A stretch of DNA of 64,000 bases from Nannochloropsis salina CCMP1776 (Eukaryota; Sar; Eustigmatophyceae; Eustigmatales; Monodopsidaceae). The translations under genes and the position numbers were made by a program. This document shows, piece after piece, positions 10,974 through 23,091 of the stretch (position 1 is the stretch's first letter; every line of letters begins with the position of its first letter). A model generated the notes under the pieces. It was not told the origin of the DNA and searched no databases. It saw nothing but the letters and a program-made list of their open reading frames with translations. The stretch covers positions 103,746-167,745 of the forward strand of contig SDOX01000009.1 of assembly GCA_004565275.1 (NCBI GenBank), written 5' to 3'.

Positions 10974-12330
10974 TCACTCAGCGGGGGGCAGATGTGGTAT
11001 TTCTTCCTCCTGGTGCAGGGCGGCCAACGTGGTTTCGTAGCCCAGGAAAATGCAGGCATTTAGCGGGAAAGCCCGGATCAAAGCGACAGGTAGCCCTCGA
11101 AAGAAAACGCCTATGCCCTCTTGTTGGTAGCTTTTCTTCGCGCAGTCCCAAACATTGTCGTACACCCCAGGCAAGGCACTTTGCATTCGGCTTTTTAACA
11201 CGTCGAGACAGTAGAAAGGAGGGAGCCATTGGACTGTCCCGGCCACGCCGCCTGCAAGGAGGAGAAGATGGGGAGGCAGGGGCGTCGAGGACGAAGGCTT
11301 CCGGTTTACTCTATTCTTTTCATGGCTGCTGCTGCCAGAAGCGTTCGATGCAGCCATCATTTTTTGGAGGGCGCGAACGTTCATCTCATACTATGCCGAC
11401 AAGGGTGGAGGAAACATGGAGGAAAGGCCGGTATACAAGCTTGTGAGCTGGCGCTTCGAAGTTTTCGCGAAGACACCATGGAAAGATGTTAGAACGTGAC
11501 AGTGACGTCATGATCAGTTTTACTCACAGTATTGCACGTTTTTCACAAGTCTCGCCTCCTCCCAACCTACCAGGGGATAGTATACAGCAAATTGAGGCAC
11601 CTCCCTCAAAGCTGTTGCATCTAAACCGCGAAATAGGCCATTATACAGGCCTTCTTTCCTCACAAGCTGTACCAGGCATTCACCTGACCATCGGTAGGGG
11701 GCTTTGTCAACCCCGCCAGCGGCTTTTCGGACTTGCATGACTGATTTTATTCTTTCGAATATTTGACGCGCAGGACTCTGTAGAAGCCCAGCCCATGCAC
11801 CTGATGCTGTCATTTCCCCCAGTGTCAGCTCTCGTTTGTCGTCGCCTTTCCGAAAAAAGCGCGTGCCCTGACCATACCCAGCAAAGGAGATCGCGAACGT
11901 CACACCAAAGCCAGCTTGAGGGCTCAATAACCCTCGGTACAGGGAGCTAATTCCACCCTCGCGTACCATCGAACGTATCACATCGATAGGGCCTTTATAG
12001 TGGGGATATGCCTGTAATCGGACTTTTGCAGTATCTAGAGGAAAGATCAAAGTGATGCCTACGACGCCTCCTACCGTTCCTGGGGTGTTTAATATTTACG
12101 GATTAATATGTAAAAAAATTATGGGCAACAATTAATTGATGAATTTTGACCCTAGAAAGAGCACCGTATAACTACTTCAGGGAATTAAAACATGCTGAGG
12201 ATGTACATGAGAACGCTATCGTCTACATGTCGATCTTTTCGTAGGAGGGCGGAAGTATGCTATCGATAATAAAAGCATCGTAAGTACCTGCCAAGAGCTC
12301 ATGTACAAATTTATTGTCCGCTACCATCAT
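10974..12330 (-). CDS. Mitochondrial carrier family protein, carnitine/acylcarnitine-like
   Basis: Exon 1 (12288-12330) encodes MMVADNKFVHELLAG and joins in phase to exon 2 (11528-12079), which starts TVGGVVGITLIFPLDTAKVR. The three carrier repeats are visible. Repeat 1 has PLDTAKVRLQ, repeat 2 has PARQIFERIKSVMQ (a degenerate signature of the P-ERIK-Q kind seen in carnitine/ornithine-type carriers), and repeat 3 has CLDVLKSRMQ (Pro replaced by Cys). Each is followed by a EGI/G-LYRG-type motif. The last exon is 10974-11390. Exons 2 and 4 do not join in frame directly. A micro-exon at 11437-11447 (11 nt) or 11437-11453 (17 nt) would fix the phase, giving about 340 residues. The protein should sit in the mitochondrial inner membrane. 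Substrate is inferred only from the subfamily signature. Confidence 0.8.
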
Positions 12331-12772
12331 CACTCTGTCTTGTGTGCTATTGCTCTTGTCGCCTAGGAGTCAGTGAGGTGTTATGTGAGCATAGTTGTCT
12401 AGGTCTTAATGGGACTTGCTTCACCCAGCGGGCTCGGTCAACGGCGAGCTTTTGCTTCTTGTGCCGTCAAATTCCGCGTGGTTTGTGTCCACATCCGACG
12501 CCTTTAATCCCACGACCTTCATAACAGCAGTTTGGGAAATTGATGACATATTCCACGTCTGGCTCTGCTCGAGAGCTTCCATCAATGGCGCAGCAGATGC
12601 TTTCTTGCGAGGAAGAGGCAAAGCTCCCGCCCAGTGTGATGATCAGGGCAGGCGACGAACTGAGCGACTTCTTTATGCACCACAACGCGTGACACTTACC
12701 CTTTCCCCCTCCAATGCATCTCAGACAACCACTCAGTTGCACCCCCAAAAAAGTAGAGACGATCTCAGAACC
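12331..12772. promoter_or_regulatory. Bidirectional spacer between carrier and Rab5
   Basis: The carrier and Rab5 genes start back to back about 440 bp apart. A plus-strand frame open upstream of the Rab5 ATG is not conserved with Rab proteins and is taken as 5' UTR. No named element is seen. Confidence 0.4.
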
Positions 12773-13701
12773 ATGAGCAGCGGCGGCGGCAGCAATAGCA
12801 ACAACCGGGTGTGCCATTTCAAGCTTGTCCTTCTGGGCGACACAGCAGTTGGCAAATCATGCTTGGTTGTCCGCTTCGTCCGAGATGAGTTTTTTGAATA
12901 CCAGGTACGAGATATGACATGAGGGTAAAAATGGGGGCGTTTAGTAAGGGAATAACGAGGTTGGGGGGGGAAAGAAAGAAACCTTCATCGGTTTACATTA
13001 TGAGAGCAGGAACAGCCGTGTCTCGGGGATTGCCAGTAGAAGGGGTTGACCTCAAAAACGTGACAGTAAACTCAGCTTTAAATTTAGATCAGCAATCTAA
13101 ACGGAAGCATGGTCAGGAAAATGGTAATTCATGTCTGTGTCGAAAAAGATAAGTCGGTGTTAACTTACTCCCTACCTTCTTCCACCATTCGCTGTTACAC
13201 TCCTTCACACGTCACGTGAGCTAGGAACCTACCATTGGTGCAGCTTTCCTTACGCAAGCTGTAGTACTGGAAGATTCCACAGTAAAATTCGAAATTTGGG
13301 ACACAGCTGGCCAAGAACGTTACCGGTCGCTAGCCCCCATGTACTACAGAGGAGCTTCGGCGGCTATTGTCGTTTATGATGTTACCAATGCGGAGAGCTT
13401 CAAAGGTGCCAAATCGTGGGTCAAAGAGCTACAAAGGCGGGGAGATCCCAGCGTAATCATCGCCCTGGCAGGAAATAAGGCGGATCTGGCGGGGACGCGT
13501 AGGAAGGTTGATTTAAAGGAGGCCGAGGAGTACGCCCGAGAGAATGGCTTACTGCATTTCGAAACCAGCGCAAAAGATGCTCAAAATGTCAAAACCCTTT
13601 TTGTAGAAATCGCGAAGCGATTGCCCAAGGCAGTTGCACCCGTGGAGCGGGAGGCTTTTCCTATTGTGGCCCCGAAAGCATCAAAACGGTCTTGTTGCTG
13701 A
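12773..13701 (+). CDS. RAB5: Rab5-type small GTPase (202 aa)
   Basis: Exon 1 is 12773-12904 and exon 2 is 13225-13701. The join gives [14 protein letters not shown], the Rab5 effector loop (Rab5 proteins have YQESTIGAAF). All nucleotide-binding motifs are present: GDTAVGKS (P-loop), WDTAGQE, NKAD and ETSAK. The C-terminus ends KRSCC, a double-cysteine geranylgeranylation site. Rab5 governs early-endosome fusion and PI3P production, which is what FYVE proteins such as the one at 3.1-4.2 kb bind. The short Gly/Ser/Asn-rich N-terminus is ordinary for the family. The 320 bp intron carries no gene. Confidence 0.95.
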
Positions 13702-14545
13702 GAGAAAGTGAGGCACATGCGAAGGTCGGCAGGGTGGTTGTCCATAGGCTCGTTTAAGGTGATGATCAAGACAGTGGAAGCGTAGGGATTGATAAGTGTA
13801 CGTCAGAGCGCTGAGCACGGTAGGAGCTCCTCGCTTTTTTTGGCGGAAACTTACAGGTCAATTTGGGGAGCGGCAAGAGTATAAGCAATGTAAATCATGG
13901 TAGGAAGGAGAGATAGTGGAGAAATGGAGAGACGGGGTTCACAGCAAGGAAAAATTAAATGGTAAGGTGGATCACTAATAGCAGAGAGAGCTTGCGATGG
14001 TTGTGATCGCACGTAAAATTGGGTCAAATACATGCACCCGATAGGCTCTCATGCAGCTTGATTTTGCGTGAGACTTTGAACCACTTTATTCCACGGCAAG
14101 TCTCCTGATACGATCGCGACAAAGGTACGATTATCATGGTTGTGGTACTGCCAAGGTGTAAAAGTTGACTCTCCGCTCTTCTTTGCGTCTCCGGTCCATA
14201 TCTTGCTGCCCCTCGAGCCATCGACATGCGATGCTCCATTTGCAGCGGTCGCTGCCTTGTTTCAATAATATAGAACCGAGGAGTTTGAGGAGGCGGAGTC
14301 TACAAAGAAGGTACCTACTTCAGTCTTGATCCAGCTTCTAGTGGTTGAAAACTTCCTAAACAAACCTAAGCAACAAATCAATGAAACCTCCCTATACATA
14401 TCGACCATTTTTGGAATAAGCACACGTTATATCTTTCTTCTTTCCTTATAACGGTAAAATTAATTTCCAACATTGCATTTTCGACATCCCTTCGCAATTT
14501 ACCACTTCATGCTGCAAGGCATGCACTCATTTACTTCATTTACTT
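13702..14545. other. Convergent 3' spacer
   Basis: About 840 bp lie between the Rab5 stop and the second STI1 gene stop. It is moderately AT-rich and no gene is supported. Confidence 0.5.
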
Positions 14546-15821
14546 TTACGTCGCCATGGTGTCTAGCTCGAAGAGCATGCTGGGGTCGGAAAGAACTCTG
14601 TGTGCACAGAAAGAGAGGATGGTGAGTATCGACTTGGACGTAAGTGTGATGTGATATTTTTTACTTACTTTCTGACGAGCGGGTCCTCGCCCGTAATGAG
14701 GTCGAAGACCTTGGGCTCCTCCTTCATGACGATCTCTCGGAGCACCTTCAGAGCCTCGGGTTCTTTGCCCTTGAACTCCGACAAATCGATGGCTGAGTGC
14801 AGCGACGGGGAGGAAAAGGATTCGAAGTAAGGGTAAGCAAAACAATAGTAACAGTCATTATACGAAGTTCCGATTCAAGCCACTTACTATTCCCCCACAG
14901 GCTGTCGGCAATCCTGTCGTGGAGCTGGCCGGTGGCTTCCGGGTCGCCCTCCTGCGTGTGAATGCGACGAACAAAACAGATGAGTTCGGGATAGATGGTA
15001 CTGCAAATCCTCTTTTCTAGAAACGTACCTCCACGCGTCGGACAAGCTCCGTCATACGTCTCTCTTCTTCTGTCAAAGCTCTGTGGGAACCATCCGGATT
15101 TTGTGTGACAGGACTCATGGCATCCGAGTACTTTTGCATGATGGTGGCCATCCCCACAGGATCCGCCATATCCTTCATATTTTTAATAGCGTTTGAGACA
15201 AAGTTTCGGTAACTCTCAAGGACACTAAGGCTCTGTTACATGTTGATTGGAAAAAAATGACGGGAGTTGCGGTGCTTAGTGGGATGCGGGGCACGTATAT
15301 AAAACTTCCAAAGCTCGCAGGTACACCTCAATCTTATCTCCTCACTTACATCAGCTTTTGTGAACAATTCTTTGGGCTTGGCGCTCAATTCTTTCACCCC
15401 ATTAAGAACCTTGAACATGGGAAAAACTGCAAGAGGAGAAAGGGAAGCATTTGAGAATGACGGCGACGGAAGCAAGCTACCCAAATTGTACCTAACGGAG
15501 GGTCACTGGCGTACCTTGGAGCAATTGGTAGGAGACTTCCGGGTTTTCAAAGATCTCTTGCATCTCTTTTCCCATGCTCATGTCAGCGAGGATGCCTGCA
15601 TGGTCGCCGTTTATTAAGCGTCTGGCACCACTAAGGACAGAGTCGAAGCTCCAGGAGTCCTGAATATCCTCCTCTTCTCCAGCACTTGTGGCTGTAGCCG
15701 CAGTTGCATCTGTGGCCATCATGCGTTTGACACGCTGCATAGGACCGCCTTTCTTCTCGCTTTCAGCAGCGTGGCACGCGGTGACTGCTCCTATTAGCAG
15801 GGCGATGACATGGAAACGCAT
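14546..15821 (-). CDS. Secretory STI1-repeat protein 2 (about 275 aa)
   Basis: Six exons join in phase: 15515-15821, 15350-15426, 15029-15232, 14888-14951, 14669-14792 and 14546-14597, all with GT-AG borders. The protein begins with a signal peptide (MRFHVIALLIGAVTACHA) and an Ala/Thr/Glu-rich linker. STI1-like segments of the form MSMGKEMQEIFENPEVSYQL and NMKDMADPVGMATIMQKYSD follow, and a late block reads FKGKEPEALKVLREI with PKVFDLITGEDPLVRKVLSDP. It resembles the STI1 gene at 5.0-6.5 kb in size, signal peptide and DP-rich helices, but intron positions differ and identity is low. A luminal chaperone-like role is an inference from the repeats; there is no TPR or catalytic domain. Confidence 0.65.
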
Positions 15822-18800
15822 GGCTTCTGGAAGGTCAGGTTGCTCCCTATACTATTGGACATTTCGATGAGATGACGCAGATGTATATTTCATGTGCATT
15901 GTAATGTTCCAAGAGATCAAAGTAGATTTGTTCCCTATCCTTCTTTGGATCCCGTCGTTACATCCATACCGTCCCTCTTTCTCTTCGCAATCAAGCCATA
16001 AATTGAGGCTTTAGACCAGATACTGACACGATCTCAATCGAATAGAATATGGCTCGATCGTATTAAAAATAGATTCAGTATCCGTACCGTAAGAAAAGGA
16101 AATGTCGCAATCCATTTTCAGCCTCTCAAGCATTGGAGTGCGCGCCTTTGACACACTTGCTGAGAGCCAACGGACGACACTGCAAGTGCAGAAGACCGAT
16201 ACTTCTGCCCTTGCACAAACACGCATAAGAGCGTGATTCCCCTCGCTGCTCTTCAAATATACAACAGGTCCCGTTTCTTTGATGAGACCAGCAAGGCTAT
16301 TGTCCCGTAGGACTGGCTCGTTCTGAAGGTATATGGGCCTGCGAACGAGTGCGGGTTGTCCTGCCTGTGGACACCCCCCGCTCTGGCGTCATCGAATCTC
16401 AACGGCCGCCCGCTCTCTTCATGAAAAAAACTTTCTATCTCAGGATAATCTGGAAGAATAGTCAAGAACCCATTAATTATATGCTTCCAAACCCGACCAT
16501 AGATCATGTGTAACATCTTGCATCTGTCCCTGTACTCAGTCACAGACTTATGATGGTGTTCAGCGCAATACAGTTGTTGAACTATGTCATTTGAATTTTT
16601 CAATTTTTGGATCGTTTGTCTTCCTGGAGGGGGATAGACGGGGGAGAGTGAAGAGAGATCGAGAGAAAGAAAGCCTCCCTGAAAGCTCTTATTTCTACTC
16701 AAAAATCGTGGGCAGCACTTTCAAATATCAATTTAAAAATAAACTTCTTCGCAATCATCAGATCCTACGAAAAGTGCTCAATATACAAGGCTGCTTCTAC
16801 CATAATGAATGCAGACATTTATATCTTGTAAAATGAAGGAAATTCTGTTTGCTACGCACAAGTGACCAAGTACCGCAGTAGTATTCTTTTGCATTGAAGT
16901 CTGCAGTGCTACTTAAGAACTTTTATTCGAACAGTTGAGAGGAATGACAAACAAAGTTGACGTACAGCTAGAAGTTCATCTGTTCGTATGGTGTGTTCAT
17001 GCTCTTCAACTATTATGTGAGTGTAAAAAAGAATTTCTTGTCCAATCTGTCTATGGATAGGGTTTTTTGATGCAATAGATAGTAAGGCATTTCGTGAGAC
17101 AATGCTGAATGACAAAAGTAAGTATGTATTGGGCTGAAAATAACTGCTTCAAAGGTAAGATCAAGAAGAAACAAATATGAATCTATCAATTGTAATGTAA
17201 TGACAATTGAATTCGCATCGAGTTTCATAACAAGGACTTATTTGGTGTTGTTTTTCTTTCCATCCGACAGAAGCGTGAGCAAAACGTATGACTGCTTACG
17301 TCTAAATCGTTTCATTTCCGCTCTGATTCTTAGTGCTGAGAATAATGTGTAATGCAGGCTCACTTTACGGATTTTTTTGAATTTGAAATGAGCCTTTGGA
17401 TTCTCGTCAAAGACTTGATTGATAGTTTCTGTCTTCCAAATCTCTGCCCACCTTCAAGGGCCTTTTTCCCGTGACAGTTGTGGATCCTCTTTGGCAGAAT
17501 AAGACAAAGAGTGTTCGCTTACGCACATCTTTTTTCTCATGAATAGAATTAGAGACATAACAGTCTGGGCCTTGCAATTTTGACCTGACGCTCAAAAGTG
17601 TGCATGATTTTTGGAAAAAGATAGATGCATTCTTTGTTACCCTAAGATATACGTAAAAAGACCACACAAGCCTGCAGAGAAGCTGTTTCTTCTACATGTC
17701 GTCAGGTTTGTCGATAATTCGGCAGAATGATGCACATCGAGCGTGTCGCGATGGTGATGAACAACTCGTCGCATAAAAAGTGATTGCAGCAAGCCGGAAA
17801 TATGGAGGAGCATAAAGTATAACGTGGATCCATGTCCCAATATTTTTCTGTTTTGAAGTGTACCTCAAGGTGTAAGACCTGGGTGCACGCACCTCCCCTT
17901 TTCAGGTCTATCACGGCAGTATAATCAATATTGACGAGACCATTGAAGAAGTAAGCATCAAACCATCAACAAAGTCTTATGCTTGCCTGAATCCATGTAA
18001 AAAATTATAAATGTTTATCTTTGTTTGTGTGGATATGTTGAAAACGTGACATAAAGCTCGGCTACTTGGTTAGGCTCTGTCTCTTACATGCATCCAAACG
18101 TAACATGGTAAGTCTTAAACGTCTTTCCAGCTGCTGGTCATAGTCAAATAACATCATGTGAATAAGTAAAGCAATATTTTTACACGAAGCGCTCTAAACC
18201 TTCAATTTTATGGTTGTGTATTTGTTTGTTTGTCCAACCACTGGCAGACCCAAACCAAATCATATATTTGGCGACAGATAAAAACAATGTATTTAAAACG
18301 AATAAAGCTTGCCCAAAAGACAATACTTTGAGGAATACATCCTCTGATGTAAAAATTGAAACAAATTAGTGTCCTTTTGCTGTCTTTCGTCTCGTGCTTC
18401 GCTCTCAAAATCGTACTCTCCCCACCCCCCAGTAATGGCGTCATCGCCACGGTGTCTTATGACAGGATCTTGTGACAATTGTCCAGCCTTGAAGGTACGA
18501 GGTAGGAGAAAGCTGAAATTTCCAGTACATTTTATTCCGGGTATGCTCATCACGCCCAGACGGCTCCTTTTCAACCCAGAAATCGTACAAGCGTGACAAT
18601 TGACACGAATGAGACCATGCGTTGGCCAGTGACCCGAAGACACCCCGATGCCGGTTACCTGACCAACTCGTTCACACAGATTCAAAGCTTTTTTCAGGAG
18701 AGAACCTAGACGTCCAAGGAGAGGAGTGCTGATTAGATGTACTTGCAAATTGCTTTGTCCTTGGTCTTTTTGTTTTTGTTGTTTGATGGTCTTTTATGCG

Positions 18801-19128
18801 GCTTAAAGGATAAAGCTTGGTGTTTTGATCGGTGGGAACGTCTACTTGACGACTTGCTAACATCGTAACGGTGACCAGGACGTAGACATGGGCCGGACCT
18901 CGAAGAGACACTGAACGCACACCGCAAGTCGAGCAGTTTTACCGGTCAATGGCATGCTTGAAGTTCTATTTATACCCTAAAATTCCATATAATAAGATGC
19001 GACAAGTTCCATTTTGACTCTGACAAACGTTTTTAGATAGTGCGAGTGGGCCTTTTCCATGAGGGTAAAAGTGCGTATAAGTTTAAGCTCACAAACAACG
19101 AAAAAATCACTTGAGCAGTTGACACCCC
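15822..19128. other. Long AT-rich intergenic region
   Basis: These 3.3 kb are far more AT-rich than the surrounding genes. Two minus-strand open frames (16253-16702 and 16011-16256) read faintly like a broken ankyrin-type unit (EGNHALMRVCA, SVVRWLSAS) but lack start context and joining splice sites. The 151-residue frame at 18293-18748 has no known domain. The stretch around 18625-18655 is shared with the upstream region of array copy B. No intact gene is supported. Confidence 0.5.
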
Positions 19129-22100
19129 ATGGCCAGTGGTATGCTTTCTAGCGACCCGCAACTAGGGCAGGCCCCCCGCCGCCGTCGTCGGGTCCTGCTG
19201 ATTTCTCTTGGTGCAATATGCCTCATCGTGGTCGGTGCTCTAGCCATTGGCTTCGGAATCAAGGGAAAGGACAACGATAAGCACACATCAACGCATGGCA
19301 ATAAGCACGGGCCCGCGACAGAAGCGGTTTCTTCAATGGCTGACACGAAGAACACGATCGTCCCCTCACAACCCGAATCAGGTACGTGTGAAAGTGTAAA
19401 ATTGAGGAAAGACCAGAATTGAAATTAAAAATTGATTTGATACTCGGAAGTACATGGGTATCTCCTGGATCCATTTGAAATTTCCAATGAAGCTACCTAT
19501 TGCAGATCATTGCTGAGTTCGGACAACTGTGATTCTATGACGTACTGCTATTTAAAGCTGAGGCGTGTGCGTTCCCTGATTTTGAGCAAGATCATTCGTT
19601 CTGCTCTCTGGTTTGACATGCTGCACATGATTTCTATTTAATCTACCACAGCGCCGGCTACTGTTGTGGAGCCCGTGAAAGCTCCTGTTTCCGAGTCCAA
19701 GCCTAGTTCTCCCGCGACTACCACAAAGGTAGACGAGTCTGACAAGATCCTGACGTTTGGGGACGGAGAAAGGAACCCCCTCGGTCCATTGTTCGGTGCC
19801 CTTCCTGGCGCTGCGGCTATCAATGGTGCTTTCAATACCCTGGCTGCTAGCGCTGCCAATCTGGCTGGCTTGCAAGTCTGCTATCCTCAGAACGGTGAGG
19901 AGCTGAAAGGGATGACGGAAAGCGGGAGCTCCTGTAGCGTGATCATTTTGAAGAAGGGGTCGTCCGACAAGTACACTTTACCCTCGACTGTAATTGTAAC
20001 CTCTCGTAAGATCGTCTTGGGTCATCCCATTGATCTTCCGCAGATCCATCCTGACAAGGGAGTGTACCGCCTTTTCGAGGTGAAGCCAGGCGGCAGCTTG
20101 GATATTCGTTTCGTGAGCCTTTTTCGCCCGTCTCCACGGAAGGTGGACGACAATCTCAGTGTTATCGTTGCGGGCGTTGCGCTTGTGGAGCTTGGGGGCT
20201 ATATGCGGGGCACAGCTTGTATTTTCCGACAGCCCGCGCAGACATTTGAAGCTTTCGTGAAAACGCTCGAAAACCCCTTTGCACGCAAACGCATTGTAGG
20301 TGGTTTCGTCTTGGTGCTGGGGGGAACTTTCTTTTGCTATGGATGTCAAGCAGTTCGCTGGGCACCTTACGGGTCGCCTAATGTCAATGTTGTCCAGATC
20401 GGACGGGATTATCTGGTCATGGCCGGCTCGAATGTGTGCATCGGATGCTATCACGTTGCCTATTCACCCTACAATTCTGCAATCAGTGTGGGAAATGCCA
20501 TGGGAGTCTTTGGTGGCGTGAATATCCGAATTGGAGGCGGGACGATCGGATCCTCCGTGTTAAAAGGACAGTTCGGTGAGTAAAACAAAGTGCCTTGTCT
20601 ATATGATATCGCTTACATACATGTCAATGGAGGAATGCAACAACTCATTATATTTACGTCATCTAGGTGCTGGACAAAATATATTCGTCGGCGGCGGAGT
20701 GATCGTGAATGTGGGTCACCAGCAGCAGACTGCTTTCGTCTGCCTCATTCGTGCAGGATATGCCATGACTGCTGTCGGATCAGGAGTAATGGTGCTTATT
20801 GCAGAGCTGGAGAACCGCACTTGGGGCGTTGCCGGTATCAACGGTGCTGGTCAGGTGTACGCGAATGGAGCTGGCGTCCTCGATAAGACCGGAGGAGAGG
20901 TTGTGAACAGCGCAAGCTCTGTCTACCAGGCCATTGTGGGTGGAAGCGCTTATCTCGGCACTGGAGACATGAACATTGTGGGCGAGCAGTATGCCCGTGT
21001 CACGGTGACCCTGGATCAGAATGGCGTGGGCCTGACCTTCTTCAATGGCGCGGGACAGACAAGTTTGATTTATGTACCAAGTTTCGTGTCGGCAGTTGTC
21101 CGTTCGCAGAAGATTCTCGGCGCTGAGGTGAGATATGACAAATCTTCGTCCTTTGGAGAACTTAACAGGAAGATCTATATTGTTTTGTACTCATATATTT
21201 GTCTATATCGCCTCAGGCATTCTTAGGCGCTGGTTTCTTTACGAACGTCAACAATACACGCTGGACCATTCAAGTGGTGAATGCCGGTATTCCCGGATAC
21301 GAGGGGTGGATTGGTCTCGGAGCTGCCCTCTTTGTCCGATCCCGCACTACGGTCAGGCGTGTGGTCAACTTCCGCTTCAATCCTTACGCATGGGTAGTCA
21401 ACGGCCAAGGCGTGCCTGGGTCTGCGTACCGCGACAACAACATTTTCGTCAACAAGGACGGCATTCGCATCAACAAGCCCAACCCGTCGAAGAGCCGTCT
21501 GCTCGCTGCCGTGGACGAGATGGTGGATGGTCATCTCAAGTCCAAGAGGAATATTCAGGGTCTCCTCGCGGGCATCAAGAACTTTGTGGACCGTCCGGCC
21601 GTCGTGATGGCGAACAGCGAGATGGACTCGGCGCGCATGCGTCCTCCCGATCCCCAGATCTTGGCCGGAAAGATCCTGTCCATGGTCACGTCTCTGAAGC
21701 ACAAGCGCCGTCTTCAAGGTCAAGCCGTCGTCAATCCTACGCGCATGATGAACATGTTGGCTGGTCTGTCACCTGGGAAATTTATGGAGGCCTGGAAGGA
21801 GGCTACAGAGGAGACCAACAGGAACCCTCTGCTCAGCTTGGTGCAAGGCAGCAGCCGCGCATTGGCCGAGACCGCAGATCCTACGGCGGTGGACGAGAAC
21901 GGTCGATGGGCCGAGCAGGTATACGTGGGCGGGAAGGAGACCCAATGTGTCATGTGCGGTGTAGGCCCGGGGACTTCGTCTTCTCACTGGTCGACAGGAG
22001 GGAACGACACTGCGACTTGCCACGTGACGGAGGAGTGCACTTCCCGTAGCTCATTCCGAGACATTCTGGCAGCGGCGAAGAATGCGTTGCCGCAAAACGA

Positions 22101-23091
22101 GGAGCTGGTCTTGCCACCTGTGGCGAAGGGCGTCGCGAAGGCCCTTGGCTCGACGGATCTCGCGCCCAAGTACACTCGTCGCATCTTGCAGATGATGGAG
22201 GAGCACCAGGAGGCGAACCCTGGAGCGGAGCCCAAGCTGCCCGACCACAACATCCTGGCATACGAGCTGTCTCTGTACTGCGGTGCTGACGACGCAGACT
22301 GCAGCTTCAACCAGGCGGACATGAAGGCGGCGGTGAAGCTGTTCCTGAGTGAGCAAGCGGACGAGGAGTCGGCATTCAATGTCGCAGCTTCGACGACAGA
22401 TGTGCATCCTGCTCTCATCGACTACGTGAAAGAGGCAAGCAGCGAGTTTTTGGATTCTGTGAAGGCCCCGTCCCACGGCAGCGGATGTGGCAAGGGACTG
22501 AAGTTCAACGTGCAGATGACGGCGCCTGACGCGGCCTCTGTGAAAGACTTGCAGAAGATCTTCGAGGGCGTGGCCAGCAATGGCGAGTCGTTGCTTGATA
22601 CGATCAACAAGTACGACGAGCGTGATGTGCCGTTCTGCGACGTGAAGGTCAGCAAGCCATCGACGCTCTTCTTCCCGTCGATCGATACGGCCCAGGGTCT
22701 CAAGTTCTACCAGGGGCTATACACGGGCAGCGCTCTCGACACAGGGTCTCTGTGGCCCGACGTGACGCTGGTCTCACCGCATGAGGTGGCACCCGTCCAG
22801 CACGCTGTGGTCGGCCAGCCGTACACGGTGCTCTTGGAGGGCTTCGCGATGAAGGGAGACGTGGTCGTGGAGCTCTTCCAGGGCACTGAGAAGAAGGGCG
22901 TGACTGTCGCTACGGTGCCGGGCGGGATCGCCCCTGGCGAGGTGCGGGAGGTGTCGTGGACGGCTCCTGAGCCGCTTGATGGAGTGTCTGGGAACCGAGC
23001 CTACCTGCGCGCGTACCACGCGGGGATGCCGGCGATCTATGCCCAGAGCGAGGTCTTCGACCTGTTGCCGTCATCTGTGCTTGAGCTCTAA
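19129..23091 (+). CDS. Tandem-array copy A: type II membrane, beta-helix protein of unknown function (about 1170 aa)
   Basis: Four exons join in phase: 19129-19381, 19652-20575, 20667-21127 and 21217-23091. The N-terminus has an RRRRR stop-transfer cluster and then one membrane helix (about residues 22-44), so the bulk should face outward or into the lumen. Residues 85-600 are rich in Gly, Val and hydrophobic periods (VIILKKGSS, STVIVTSRKIVLG, then FVGGGVIVNVGHQQQTAFV and AGQVYANGAGVLDKTGGEVV). This reads as a pectate-lyase-like right-handed parallel beta-helix. The 624-residue last exon adds a helical, cysteine-containing part (CVMCGVGPG, CHVTEECTS, LYCGADDADC) and a terminal Ig-like domain (VGQPYTVLLE to YLRAYHAGMPA) resembling Kre9/Knh1-type wall domains. 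No catalytic residues are assigned. A cell-wall or surface role is speculation. Confidence 0.85.

Noticed and set aside
16011-16702. Two minus-strand frames with faint ankyrin-like wording
   Set aside because: Only one weak repeat-like unit is seen, there is no clear splice join, and the DNA is AT-rich. It could be a relic but cannot be supported.
18293-18748. 151-residue minus-strand open frame
   Set aside because: No domain, and its only notable part is the short block shared with the spacer before copy B.
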